Part shown: positions 34,615-42,238 of the stretch, piece by piece
Layout of the letters: every line of letters begins with the position of its first letter
How positions within the stretch are numbered: position 1 is the stretch's first letter
Assembly (NCBI RefSeq): GCF_900055185.1
Contig: NZ_FIZX01000001.1
Span: forward strand, 868,001 to 932,000
Direction of reading: 5' to 3'
Length of the DNA stretch: 64,000 bases
DNA from: Grimontia celer
GTDB lineage: Bacteria; Pseudomonadota; Gammaproteobacteria; Enterobacterales; Vibrionaceae
Program-made: the position numbers and the translations under genes
The notes under the pieces: generated by a model
What the model was told of the DNA's origin: nothing
The model's input: the letters and a program-made list of their open reading frames with translations, nothing else
The model's database searches: none

Positions 34615-34767
34615 ATGAGTGGATCTTTATTTATAAACCGGAAATTTATTGTGAAGATTCTGAATTTAATTTCGGTCTATCTCTTTATCTCTTTATCTCT
34701 TTATCTCTTTATCTCTTTATCTCTTTATCTCTTTATCTCTTTATCTCTTTATCTCTTTATTTTTTAA
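34615..34767 (+). CDS. Small ORF (50 codons) containing the tandem repeat
   Basis: The ATG has GGGATGGAG just upstream. After 22 ordinary codons the frame enters the CTCTTTAT repeat, which codes for LFISLSLY three times, then LFIF and a stop. The result would be a short hydrophobic, membrane-type peptide. Other frames also stop within about 15 bases after the repeat, so changes in copy number would alter only the last residues. Coding status is uncertain. Confidence 0.3.
   Translation: MSGSLFINRKFIVKILNLISVYLFISLSLYLFISLSLYLFISLSLYLFIF
34681..34760 (+). repeat. Tandem repeat CTCTTTAT x 10
   Basis: Ten perfect copies of an 8-base unit, ending 98 bases before the start codon of the AraC-type gene. 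Such simple-sequence repeats can change copy number by slippage. Confidence 0.97.
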
Positions 34768-34858
34768 AAAGTAAGTAGAGCAGAATTAAAAGGGCTGAAA
34801 GCAGATTTATGGAAAGACTAGGTGCTACTTATTACCCCGATAAACCTGAAAAACGAAA

Positions 34859-35734
34859 ATGAAAACAATTTTTGAGCATACGCAATCAAACGTGCTGGTG
34901 ATACCACAAGCTCTTTATGCCATGAAAGATGTAGCAATGATTTGTCATCATCGAAACTCAGTCATTTTTTATAAGAGCCTTGATCGCGACTTGGTAGACA
35001 TTGAATTCTACACCAATACACCTTGCTTCATATTTGTTGAAAGCGGTCGTGAGGTCATCACAAACTACAACAACGATACGGTCGAGTTGAGTGCGGGATC
35101 TGCTATATTTCTCCCTCAAGGGGTAAATCTTCAATCTGATTTTGTTAAAAAAACAGAATCACTTAAAGCATATCTTGTGTTCTTTGATGATGATGTTATC
35201 AATGACTACTTAAGCAAAATTAAAAGCCCTTTGGCTGGCTATGAGCGAAAGGAAACCTTTTATCTTTTGGAAGGCAACCACGATTTTTCAAGTTTTTTCC
35301 AATCAATTCAAGCTGACATAAACACTCCTTCCTATTTGAACGTTAAACTCCAGGAGCTGCTCCACCTTATTGCATGGAGAGATAGTCAGCACATTTTTAA
35401 CTCACTGCTGGCCACAAAGAAAAGAGTCCCTCCTAAAAGAAACCTCACGCGCATGTTAGAAACGCTTGATGTACTTCATTTGACTGTTAGCGACTTGGCG
35501 TATCTTTCCGGAAGAAGCCTTTCAAGTTTCAATCGCGATTTTAAAGAAAACTACAAGGTAACACCCAAAAAGTGGCTACAAGAGAAAAGATTATCTAAAG
35601 CTAAAGACCTTCTGGTAGGTAAAGAGCTGTCTGTAACTGAAGTCGCTCTGACGATGGGTTATGAAAACGTGTCGGCTTTTATCAAGGCGTTCAAAGACAA
35701 ATATGGTGTAACACCAAAACAAATAAAGCCATAA
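34859..35734 (+). CDS. AraC-family transcriptional regulator
   Basis: 291 residues. The N-terminal 160 form a cupin-like ligand domain (CFIFVESGREVITNYNNDTV, AIFLPQGVNLQS). The C-terminal 100 hold two helix-turn-helix motifs (LTVSDLAYLSGRSLSSFNRD and LSVTEVALTMGYENVSAFIK), ending KDKYGVTPKQIKP. No strong ribosome site precedes the ATG. The next gene, an ABM monooxygenase on the same strand, is a plausible target. The 8-base tandem repeat upstream might affect its transcription. Confidence 0.9.
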   Translation: MKTIFEHTQSNVLVIPQALYAMKDVAMICHHRNSVIFYKSLDRDLVDIEFYTNTPCFIFVESGREVITNYNNDTVELSAGSAIFLPQGVNLQSDFVKKTESLKAYLVFFDDDVINDYLSKIKSPLAGYERKETFYLLEGNHDFSSFFQSIQADINTPSYLNVKLQELLHLIAWRDSQHIFNSLLATKKRVPPKRNLTRMLETLDVLHLTVSDLAYLSGRSLSSFNRDFKENYKVTPKKWLQEKRLSKAKDLLVGKELSVTEVALTMGYENVSAFIKAFKDKYGVTPKQIKP

Positions 35735-35831
35735 GATAGATTGAAAATCGTTATTTTTGGCAGTTTGCAGGTAGTTTACCTTTGAGTGCTTGGTTAGTCT
35801 GCACTTAGATTTCATCCCAAAGGAGCGAAAA

Positions 35832-36122
35832 ATGAGTGTTAGAGTCACGCTAAACTGCCAAGTAAAACCAGATCAGTTTCAAACCTTACTGCCATTTCTG
35901 GAAGACAACTTACCTAATGTAAGAGGGTTTAAAGGAAATATGCAGGTTAAAGTACTATTTGACGAAAAGAATAACGAAATGTTCTTGGATGAAGAGTGGT
36001 TGACGTTGGAAAGCCATCAGGCGTATTTGAACTTCATTGAACAGAATGGAATATTAGAAGAGTTAGGCTCTTTTCTCCTTGCACCGCCAACCATTAAGTA
36101 TTTTGACAAAGTCGAAATTTAG
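35832..36122 (+). CDS. ABM-superfamily (YgiN-like) monooxygenase
   Basis: 96 residues from the ATG at 35832 with AAAGGAG upstream. A single ferredoxin-like antibiotic-biosynthesis-monooxygenase domain is present: VRVTLNCQVKPDQFQTLLPF at the start, LPNVRGFKGNMQVKVLFDE in the middle, EEWLTLESHQAYLNF near the end. Such proteins are dimeric and act on quinols or other small aromatics, or detoxify them. It lies about 100 bases behind the AraC-type gene. The fold assignment is good; the substrate is not known. Confidence 0.75.
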   Translation: MSVRVTLNCQVKPDQFQTLLPFLEDNLPNVRGFKGNMQVKVLFDEKNNEMFLDEEWLTLESHQAYLNFIEQNGILEELGSFLLAPPTIKYFDKVEI

Positions 36123-36267
36123 CTATTAGAGCAAACACGAAATTAGCTTTAACAAAGTACTCTGCTTCAGTGAATGCTTTGCTGCGCTCCCAGCTTTCTG
36201 GTGGGCGCAGCGTTATCGCCTATAAACTCTTCACCTATGCTGACGCCATAGCGCAGGAGGCTCAAGT

Positions 36268-36978
36268 ATCGAAATCCTATTAGGAATACTCGCTTTAGCG
36301 ACTTCAATGGTTGCTGCGGTAGTGGGTTTCGGTGGCGGTATGCTGCTGATTTCCTTTCTTCCCTCATTCTTGGCGCCCAGTCTTATTATCCCAATACATG
36401 GGCTCGTGCAGTTGGCGAGCAACTCTTCTAGAATGTTGTTTTCACTGAACAAGGTTAGGTGGGAACTGCTACCGGGTTTCCTCGTCGGTTCTGTTCTTGG
36501 TGCGGTCGTGATTGGTTATGGCTTGTCACATATCTCCATGGAATATGTGCCTTTGGCAATTGGGCTTTATATCTTGCTCAACCTTTGGAGTAAGCACTTT
36601 TCATCTGCAATCAGTAAATATGAGAGTTTTTATCTTATCGGGTTTCTCCAAACCGGTTTAGGGCTAGTCGTTGGTGCTACAGGGCCACTTGGACTCAGTG
36701 TCTTAACCAAAAAACTAGCCTGCAAAGATGAAATCATCGCGACAAGCTCGCTGTTTATGACCATCAGCCACTTTGCAAAGATACCCGTGTATCTTGTTAT
36801 TACCACATCACTACTTTCTGAACTTTCTGTGATTGGTTTTATGGTTGCGGGTGCGGTGATTGGTTCTTATTTGGGTACAAAGCTCCGCCTCAAGGCAAAG
36901 AACGAGCTTGTGGTAAAAGTGATTAAGGTTCTACTGTCGTTGCTGGCAGTGCGGATGATTGTCGGTGTGGCCTTATAA
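36268..36978 (+). CDS. TauE/SafE-family membrane permease (sulfite exporter TauE-like)
   Basis: A polytopic membrane protein. The N-terminal repeat shows ALATSMVAAVVGFGGGMLLI and the second half VGATGPLGLSVLTKKL, both typical of TauE/SafE permeases that export sulfite, sulfoacetate or related anions. The only standard start codon after the last in-frame stop is ATG 36307, but that would cut the first helix and has no ribosome site. AGGAGG at 36255-36260 instead points to ATC at 36268, giving 236 residues. Either a rare AUC start is used or the sequence differs by a base here. Confidence 0.72.
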   Translation: MEILLGILALATSMVAAVVGFGGGMLLISFLPSFLAPSLIIPIHGLVQLASNSSRMLFSLNKVRWELLPGFLVGSVLGAVVIGYGLSHISMEYVPLAIGLYILLNLWSKHFSSAISKYESFYLIGFLQTGLGLVVGATGPLGLSVLTKKLACKDEIIATSSLFMTISHFAKIPVYLVITTSLLSELSVIGFMVAGAVIGSYLGTKLRLKAKNELVVKVIKVLLSLLAVRMIVGVAL

Positions 36979-37198
36979 CGGCTGTCCCTGCCGAATGCCA
37001 AATCGATACTACCAGCATCTAACCCAATGAAATTTATTGCTCAATAATGTGTCGGAGAACACGCATCTTTCCCTATCCGTACGTTGGCTAGATTTGTTAT
37101 GGTAAACGCCAGTTAGCGGGTGGAAATAAAACCAGAACGACACTTAATTTAATTGCCACAGCGCATCGGATTCTGAGAATGAGTTAAGGAGAACTAGG

Positions 37199-37603
37199 AT
37201 GAACATTATCGCTGTTTTTCAGGGTAAAGCGGCTTCATTACTGGCTGAGAGTGAACAAAGTGCGAGCGAGAAACTCATTGAGCTTGCGACGTTTTTCTAC
37301 AAGATTGATAACCGTGTGGCATTGGCTGAGCAAAAGTACATGGACGAGCTTCTGCAAACCATTGAGTGGAAATCGACTGTCAGTGTGGAATCATTCCAAC
37401 GTAACTGCATTGGTAAGATTAACAGCGTGCTCGACGGTTCTGATGAGGAAGCTTCTGCCTACCTCTCGCAACTGATGCAAGAGCTCTCTGAGTTGGGCGC
37501 AGCAGAAAAAGCGAAAACGTTGGCGAAGGAAATCTCTGATGCCGATGGCGAAATTGCTGACGATGAAGTGCGGTATCTCGACCTGATTAAAAGCTTCAAG
37601 TAA
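37199..37603 (+). CDS. Small acidic helical protein, possibly TerB-like
   Basis: 134 residues, AAGGAGAAC before the ATG. All-helical, acidic, cytoplasmic. The segment ASEKLIELATFFYKIDNRVALAEQKYMDELL and the end DADGEIADDEVRYLDLIKSFK have the spacing of acidic residues seen in TerB (tellurite resistance) domains, but I cannot confirm this. Single gene with its own terminator just downstream. Confidence 0.6.
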   Translation: MNIIAVFQGKAASLLAESEQSASEKLIELATFFYKIDNRVALAEQKYMDELLQTIEWKSTVSVESFQRNCIGKINSVLDGSDEEASAYLSQLMQELSELGAAEKAKTLAKEISDADGEIADDEVRYLDLIKSFK

Positions 37604-37609
37604 TTCCAA

Positions 37610-37638
37610 TAACCCGCTGCCGAAATCAGCGGGTTTTT
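37610..37638 (+). terminator. Terminator after the 134-residue protein gene
   Basis: AACCCGCTG / CAGCGGGTT stem followed by TTTTTTG. Confidence 0.88.
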
Positions 37639-37679
37639 TGTCAGGTTGAAATGAAACTATCCAAGTTACAGAACTACAA

Positions 37680-38099
37680 ATGAGTTTGAGAAGAATTAAG
37701 GTATGCCCGTTGGTCTTGCGTGAAATAGACGGTGAGATGAATCTTCTTTTATTCAAACACCCTCTGGCGGGTATTCAACTGGTAAAAGGCACTGTCGAAC
37801 CCTTTGATATTTCTTACGAGAGCGCGGCGAAACGAGAGCTTACCGAAGAGTCAGGAATCTCCTATGTATTAAACACCACGTATTTGGGGAGTTGGGAAAG
37901 TGGTTATCAAGACCAGTTTTGGCACTTTGTTTTATGCCAAGTTGGTGAAACCTTGCCTAAAACGTGGTGCTTTTATACCCAAGATGATGGTGGACATGAA
38001 TTTCAGTTTTTCTGGCATAGATTAGGTGACCCTATTCCCAACGATTGTCACAAGCTATTCTGTGATGCTATTCAAAAGGTACAAGAGCTCATTCGGTAG
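37680..38099 (+). CDS. Nudix hydrolase
   Basis: 139 residues. The Nudix box begins GTVEPFDISYESAAKRELTE and continues ESGI, matching G-x5-E-x7-R-E-U-x-E-E-x-G-U. It hydrolyses a nucleoside diphosphate linked to another moiety. The segment HEFQFFWHRLGDPIP near the end is shared by some uncharacterised small Nudix proteins. The substrate is unknown. A second, unrelated Nudix gene follows 113 bases later. Confidence 0.85.
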   Translation: MSLRRIKVCPLVLREIDGEMNLLLFKHPLAGIQLVKGTVEPFDISYESAAKRELTEESGISYVLNTTYLGSWESGYQDQFWHFVLCQVGETLPKTWCFYTQDDGGHEFQFFWHRLGDPIPNDCHKLFCDAIQKVQELIR

Positions 38100-38212
38100 T
38101 TGGGCGTTTAATAGGCATACATTGCGAATACAAATACTTATTTGATTTTTATTCCCCGTTTTATCGAATTGGGAAAAGGTAGCTGTTATCTACGGATTGT
38201 TCTGGAGGAAAA

Positions 38213-38680
38213 TTGAGCGCAAGTGAATATATAAAAGAGTTACGGTCTAAAGTCGGCCATATGCCCTTGCTGCTTCCTGGGGTTGCGGCGGTGATTTTAA
38301 ATGAATGTAATGAACTGCTGCTTCAACAAAAAAATGACAATACCTGGAGCCTTCCAGCGGGGATGATTGAACCTCAGGAGTCACCAGTACAAGCGGTCAT
38401 CAGAGAAGTGCGCGAAGAAACGGGCTTCATTGTGAAAGTAGACCGATTGCTTGGTGTTTTTGGCGGTGACGGTTTCTGCTTTACTTATCCCAACGGCGAT
38501 CAGGTTGAATACACGATCATTCTGTTCAAATGCGTAGTCAAAGGTGCTTCAGAGTCTGAGGTCGACAGGGAAACCAAAAACCTTGAATGGTTTTCAAAAG
38601 ATGACTTGCCAAAGCTTGAACTTCCATATCCTTTGGAATGCTTGTTTGACGAGAAAGAGTCAGCTTATTTTATGAATTAA
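38213..38680 (+). CDS. Nudix hydrolase (MutT-like)
   Basis: 155 residues from a TTG with GGAGGAA upstream. The Nudix box is GMIEPQESPVQAVIREVREE followed by TGF. The preceding VAAVILNECNELLLQQKNDN and the TWSLPAG lead-in are typical of MutT-type pyrophosphatases and of the group with an N-terminal LRSKVGHMPLLLPG helix seen before ADP-ribose-type Nudix domains. The substrate is not determinable. Confidence 0.86.
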   Translation: MSASEYIKELRSKVGHMPLLLPGVAAVILNECNELLLQQKNDNTWSLPAGMIEPQESPVQAVIREVREETGFIVKVDRLLGVFGGDGFCFTYPNGDQVEYTIILFKCVVKGASESEVDRETKNLEWFSKDDLPKLELPYPLECLFDEKESAYFMN

Positions 38681-38924
38681 TGACTGCGGACAGCCAAAGA
38701 CACAATGAAGACTGTGTTGTCAGACAAAATACAAACGCCTGTGAATTCCAATGTCAAATCCTCTCGCTTTTTCCACCTAAATTTGATATTGGGAAACATA
38801 TTGGAAGTATTAAGGAAAATGCGTACCGCAATTTTTGTCAGGTACAAATAGGTGGAATCGCATACGTTGGCGTATTAAATGTCTTAGTCAAAGTGTAAAA
38901 AGGCGAATCAATCACGGAGGACAC

Positions 38925-39290
38925 ATGCCCTTTAACGAACTCATTGAATGGCAATGGAAAGGCTATTCAAGGTTTCATCAATCGAAGAAAAATCTTCTCA
39001 TCCATATCATCTTTGTTCCCTGCTTTCTCTTAGGCTTTGCGTCTTTTGTGTTCTCACTACTTAGTCTTGATTTGATAGCTGTGCTGATGTCAGTGTTATT
39101 AATGGCAGTTTCATTCGGTTTGCAGGGGTTGGGACACAGCAAAGAGGCAAACCCGGCAGAGCCATTTACAAGCTTCAAAAATGCGATGTCGAGAATCCTA
39201 CTTGAGCAACTTTATACCTTTCCTAAATTTGTGGTGACGGGAAATTGGTATCGGGCGTTTGTCGCATCAAAGCAAGGGATAGGTGCTTAA
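38925..39290 (+). CDS. Small membrane protein resembling Mpo1/DUF962
   Basis: 121 residues from the ATG at 38925 (CGGAGG upstream). Two hydrophobic segments (LLIHIIFVPCFLLGFASFVF and LIAVLMSVLLMAVSFGLQGL) are preceded by RFHQSKKN. The motif GHSKEANPAE is reminiscent of the GH-x-x-E-x-N-x-PA motif of the Mpo1/DUF962 family of 2-hydroxy-fatty-acid dioxygenases. The match is by eye and partial. The 244 bases upstream (38681-38924) hold no convincing gene. Confidence 0.55.
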   Translation: MPFNELIEWQWKGYSRFHQSKKNLLIHIIFVPCFLLGFASFVFSLLSLDLIAVLMSVLLMAVSFGLQGLGHSKEANPAEPFTSFKNAMSRILLEQLYTFPKFVVTGNWYRAFVASKQGIGA

Positions 39291-39320
39291 GAGATGCCCA
39301 ATGAATAACGAGAGTTAAAC

Positions 39321-39920
39321 ATGAATCCTGACGAGATAGGAAAAGCCTACGATCAAATCACTCATCTTTGGACAGATGAGGGCTTCAATATGACCAATGG
39401 TATTGCCCAGCATAACAAAGCAATGAGCTTTGCCAAGCATCGTGGCAATGCGTTGGATATTGGTTGCGGCTGCACAGGTCGGTTTATGGATCTGCTTGTA
39501 AGCGAAGGTTTTACGCCTTCTGGTTTGGATGTTTCTAGTGAGATGCTCAAGATTGCGAGAGAGAAACACCCAGATATTCAATTCATTCAAGGTGATATCT
39601 GTGAATACGTACTCTCCGAGAAGTATGACTTTATCACTGGGTGGGACAGCATTTGGCATATTCCTTTATCTGAACAAAAGCAGGTTCTGACCAAGATCGT
39701 CGAGAGTCTTAATGAGGGTGGTGTGTTCATCTTTTCGTTCGGTGGCACAGAAGAGTCAGGAGCCCATAAAGATGACTTTATGGGGCCTGAAGTCTATTAC
39801 TCATCGCTTGGCACCAATGGCTTCTTAAATCTGTTCATAGAGATCGGTTGTATTATCCGGCATTTGGAATATGACCAATACCCAGAGTTACACACCTATT
39901 TGATTGTGCAAAAAACTTAG
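39321..39920 (+). CDS. Class I SAM-dependent methyltransferase
   Basis: 199 residues. Motif I NALDIGCGCTGRFMDLL (about 51-67), then GLDVSSEMLKIAREKHP (motif II), IQFIQGDICEY and YDFITGWDSIWHIPLSEQ (motif III/IV) give a complete SAM-binding Rossmann domain of the UbiE/Coq5 type. The substrate is probably small but not identified. The gene follows the DUF962-like gene by 30 bases and may be co-transcribed with it. Confidence 0.88.
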   Translation: MNPDEIGKAYDQITHLWTDEGFNMTNGIAQHNKAMSFAKHRGNALDIGCGCTGRFMDLLVSEGFTPSGLDVSSEMLKIAREKHPDIQFIQGDICEYVLSEKYDFITGWDSIWHIPLSEQKQVLTKIVESLNEGGVFIFSFGGTEESGAHKDDFMGPEVYYSSLGTNGFLNLFIEIGCIIRHLEYDQYPELHTYLIVQKT

Positions 39921-40004
39921 CCACCTCTTACATCTGGTCATGGAAATACATAGCGCATTCGTTGAATATGGTGGGGTTAGGTGCAATAAAAACTGAGAAC
40001 AAGA

Positions 40005-41072
40005 ATGACGAATAAGCTGGAAAGCATCGGATTTAGCAATTGGTTCGAGAGCCGGATTGACGAGAGCAAAGCTGCCAACCATGGTATTGCCCGTGTCGTC
40101 TCCGTGCATAAAAACAGCTACACAGTGACAAAAGGTGGGGAGGAGGTCTTTTCTGAACTATCTGGAAACCTGCTCTACGGTGCCGAGTCTTCAAACGATT
40201 TGCCGACCACGGGAGATTGGGTCTATGCAGACTTTTACGACGATGATTCACACGCCATTATTTATGGAGTCTTTCCGCGAAAAACACTCCTGAAACGAAA
40301 AGCACCGGGAAAACAAATCGACGTTCAGCTTATCGCTGCAAACATTGATACTGCTTTTATCGTTCAGTCATTGAATGAAAACTTCAATTTGCGAAGGTTG
40401 GAGCGATATTTGGTGATGGTGAATGAGAGCAATATTGAGCCTGTGGTTCTACTCAGTAAAAGCGATCTTCTATCAACAGAAGATATTGAGGATATTAAGT
40501 CGCAGGTGCTGGGTATTGCTCCTCATGCAACGGTGATTGAATTTAGTAGTCTTAATCAGGAAAACATGGATTCGATTCTTGAGCTGTTGAAGTTCGGGCG
40601 CACTTATTGCTTGTTGGGCTCATCAGGGGTTGGGAAGACAACACTGCTCAACAAACTGTTAGGCAGTGAAGAGTTCGAAACCCAAGAGGTGAGCAAGATA
40701 CAAAGCAAAGGTCGCCATACCACGACCAGCCGTCAGTTAGTCCAGTTAGAGAGCGGTGCGCTGATCATTGATACCCCTGGGATGCGGGAGCTCGGCAGCA
40801 TGTCGGTGGATGAGGGACTAGATGAAACCTTTTCAGAGATCTTAGCGCTATCGCTTAACTGCAAATTCAAAAACTGCTCGCATACGAATGAAAAAGGCTG
40901 TGCCATTTTGAAAGCCATCGAAACGGGTGAGTTATCTGAACAGCGTTATAAGAACTACCTCAAGATGAAAAGAGAATCCGAATTTAATCAAATGTCTTAC
41001 TCTGAAAAGAGAACGAAAGACAAGAACTTTGGAAAAATGATTAAGTCGGTCTTAAAAAACAAAAACAGATAG
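40005..41072 (+). CDS. rsgA: RsgA-family ribosome-associated GTPase
   Basis: 355 residues with the circularly permuted GTPase order G4-G1-G3. An N-terminal OB fold is at about 20-90. G4-like LSKSDLL, G1 GSSGVGKTTLLNKL and G3 DTPGMRELG follow, with KGRHTTTSRQ switch I. The C-terminal zinc-binding segment contains CKFKNCSHTNEKGC. RsgA acts late in 30S subunit assembly. The housekeeping rsgA of these bacteria usually neighbours orn or psd. This gene sits in an accessory cluster and is probably a second copy, with SKSD in place of the common NKxD. It has its own terminator. Confidence 0.88.
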   Translation: MTNKLESIGFSNWFESRIDESKAANHGIARVVSVHKNSYTVTKGGEEVFSELSGNLLYGAESSNDLPTTGDWVYADFYDDDSHAIIYGVFPRKTLLKRKAPGKQIDVQLIAANIDTAFIVQSLNENFNLRRLERYLVMVNESNIEPVVLLSKSDLLSTEDIEDIKSQVLGIAPHATVIEFSSLNQENMDSILELLKFGRTYCLLGSSGVGKTTLLNKLLGSEEFETQEVSKIQSKGRHTTTSRQLVQLESGALIIDTPGMRELGSMSVDEGLDETFSEILALSLNCKFKNCSHTNEKGCAILKAIETGELSEQRYKNYLKMKRESEFNQMSYSEKRTKDKNFGKMIKSVLKNKNR

Positions 41073-41075
41073 AGC

Positions 41076-41100
41076 AAGGGACATCGCGTCCCTTTACTTT
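41076..41100 (+). terminator. Terminator after the rsgA homologue
   Basis: AAGGGAC / GTCCCTT stem with a five-base loop and a TTACTTTA tail, four bases after the stop codon. Confidence 0.75.
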
Positions 41101-41172
41101 ATGGGTTAACCTTTGACCGACCGTTGCTCATCGTCTATATCAAGACGCTCAGAACTATGAAACGCTCATCCT

Positions 41173-41634
41173 ATGACATTCAAAAGCCAATCTCTGACAC
41201 CTGCCCATAATAAAGATTTCATTTCGCTTATCGACGAACTCAATGTTTCGCTGGGCAATATCACGGGTGATTCCGGCGAAAGCTCGTTCGTTGCCGATGA
41301 TTTCGATTTGAGCCGTGATGGTTGTATTGTGGTTTACGTCGGTAACAAGGCTGTCGCCTGTGGTGTGTTTCGGTTTCATTCAGGTCAAACCTGCGAGCTA
41401 AAACGCATGTATTCGAAAGTTCCGGGTGCCGGTAGTTTTCTGCTGAATGAGCTTGAAGACCTCGCCGCGAGTAAAGGTTATGTGGGTGCTGTGCTTTCCA
41501 CCCGAAGAGTGAACGAAAGGGCAGTAAAGTTCTATCAGCGAAATGGCTTCAAAGAAATCGAGGCTTACGGCAAGTATATGGGTCTAGAAAGGTCAATTTG
41601 CATGGGTAAGCCGATTGTAGGTTTCCACCACTAA
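41173..41634 (+). CDS. GNAT-family acetyltransferase
   Basis: 153 residues. The N-terminal half is regular GNAT (FISLIDELNVSLGNITGDSG, then DGCIVVYVGNKAVACGVFRF). Motif A is CELKRMYSKVPGAGSFLLNELEDLA, with a short V/P-G-A-G acetyl-CoA loop, and motif B VNERAVKFYQRNGFKEIEAY. It resembles small GNATs that acetylate amino acids or amines. Substrate unknown. No strong ribosome site before the ATG. Confidence 0.82.
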   Translation: MTFKSQSLTPAHNKDFISLIDELNVSLGNITGDSGESSFVADDFDLSRDGCIVVYVGNKAVACGVFRFHSGQTCELKRMYSKVPGAGSFLLNELEDLAASKGYVGAVLSTRRVNERAVKFYQRNGFKEIEAYGKYMGLERSICMGKPIVGFHH

Positions 41635-41711
41635 GAAAAAGTGGGTCACGTAGAATAAGAGTAGCGTTGCACGTGGCCTGAACCAATTGAATAGTATAAG
41701 GAGAGGATGCC

Positions 41712-41999
41712 TTGTTAGATGCTTATGAAAAGCAGCCAAAACGACTCAGAGAATTAAACGGTTTTGGACCACGTAGCGAAGAAATATTGGCGGAAGTTGG
41801 CATTTATTCTGTTGAGGACTTTATGGCTATTGACCCTTATGTTTTGTACGCCAAAATCAAACCAATGAAGGGAATGGGCCTGAATTCCATCTATTCCATC
41901 ATTGGCGCTCGGGAGAACATCTCCTGGATCGAAATAAAAAATACCCGCAAAGAAGAAATCCTCATGGTGCTGGATGACATGGGACTTGCGCCAAAGTAA
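41712..41999 (+). CDS. TfoX C-terminal-domain protein
   Basis: 95 residues from a TTG with GGAGAGG upstream. The whole protein corresponds to the C-terminal domain of TfoX/Sxy (RLRELNGFGPRSEEILAEVG..., SVEDFMAID, GLNSIYSIIGARENISWIEI), a helix-hairpin-helix-like fold. Full TfoX also has an N-terminal domain and activates competence genes in Vibrio. Here only the C-domain is present, as in several stand-alone TfoX_C proteins, so it may modulate competence or do something else. Confidence 0.75.
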   Translation: MLDAYEKQPKRLRELNGFGPRSEEILAEVGIYSVEDFMAIDPYVLYAKIKPMKGMGLNSIYSIIGARENISWIEIKNTRKEEILMVLDDMGLAPK

Positions 42000-42238
42000 C
42001 TCTTACCAAAGCTTCTTGGAAAGGCGGGCACTCTGAGCCGTCTTTGACTCCTACTTAACCACTTCCGTTCCCCTTCTTTCAAACGAACAAGCTTTCAAAA
42101 CGAACAAGCGTTAATCGGTCAGTTTTGTCTTATACATAACTCATGGAGATGAATTGAATAAATTTAAGTTTATTTATGGTTATGTTTTGGGAGGGTAAAT
42201 TACACCCATACCCAATACGAAACCCCAAGAGGTTCACT

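Larger units (their letters stand above)
33562..34858. other. AT-rich gene-poor stretch
   Basis: 1.3 kb without a convincing gene. Short open frames exist on both strands but lack ribosome sites or recognisable products. A fragment near 34390-34530 encodes a peptide-like run ending ETAYQIFSVIPSANG, possibly a gene remnant. The only strong structure is the CTCTTTAT tandem repeat at 34681-34760. Confidence 0.5.

Noticed and set aside
38680-38898. 72-codon ORF between the second Nudix gene and the DUF962-like gene
   Set aside because: ATG overlaps the upstream stop but no convincing ribosome site or recognisable product; composition looks non-coding.
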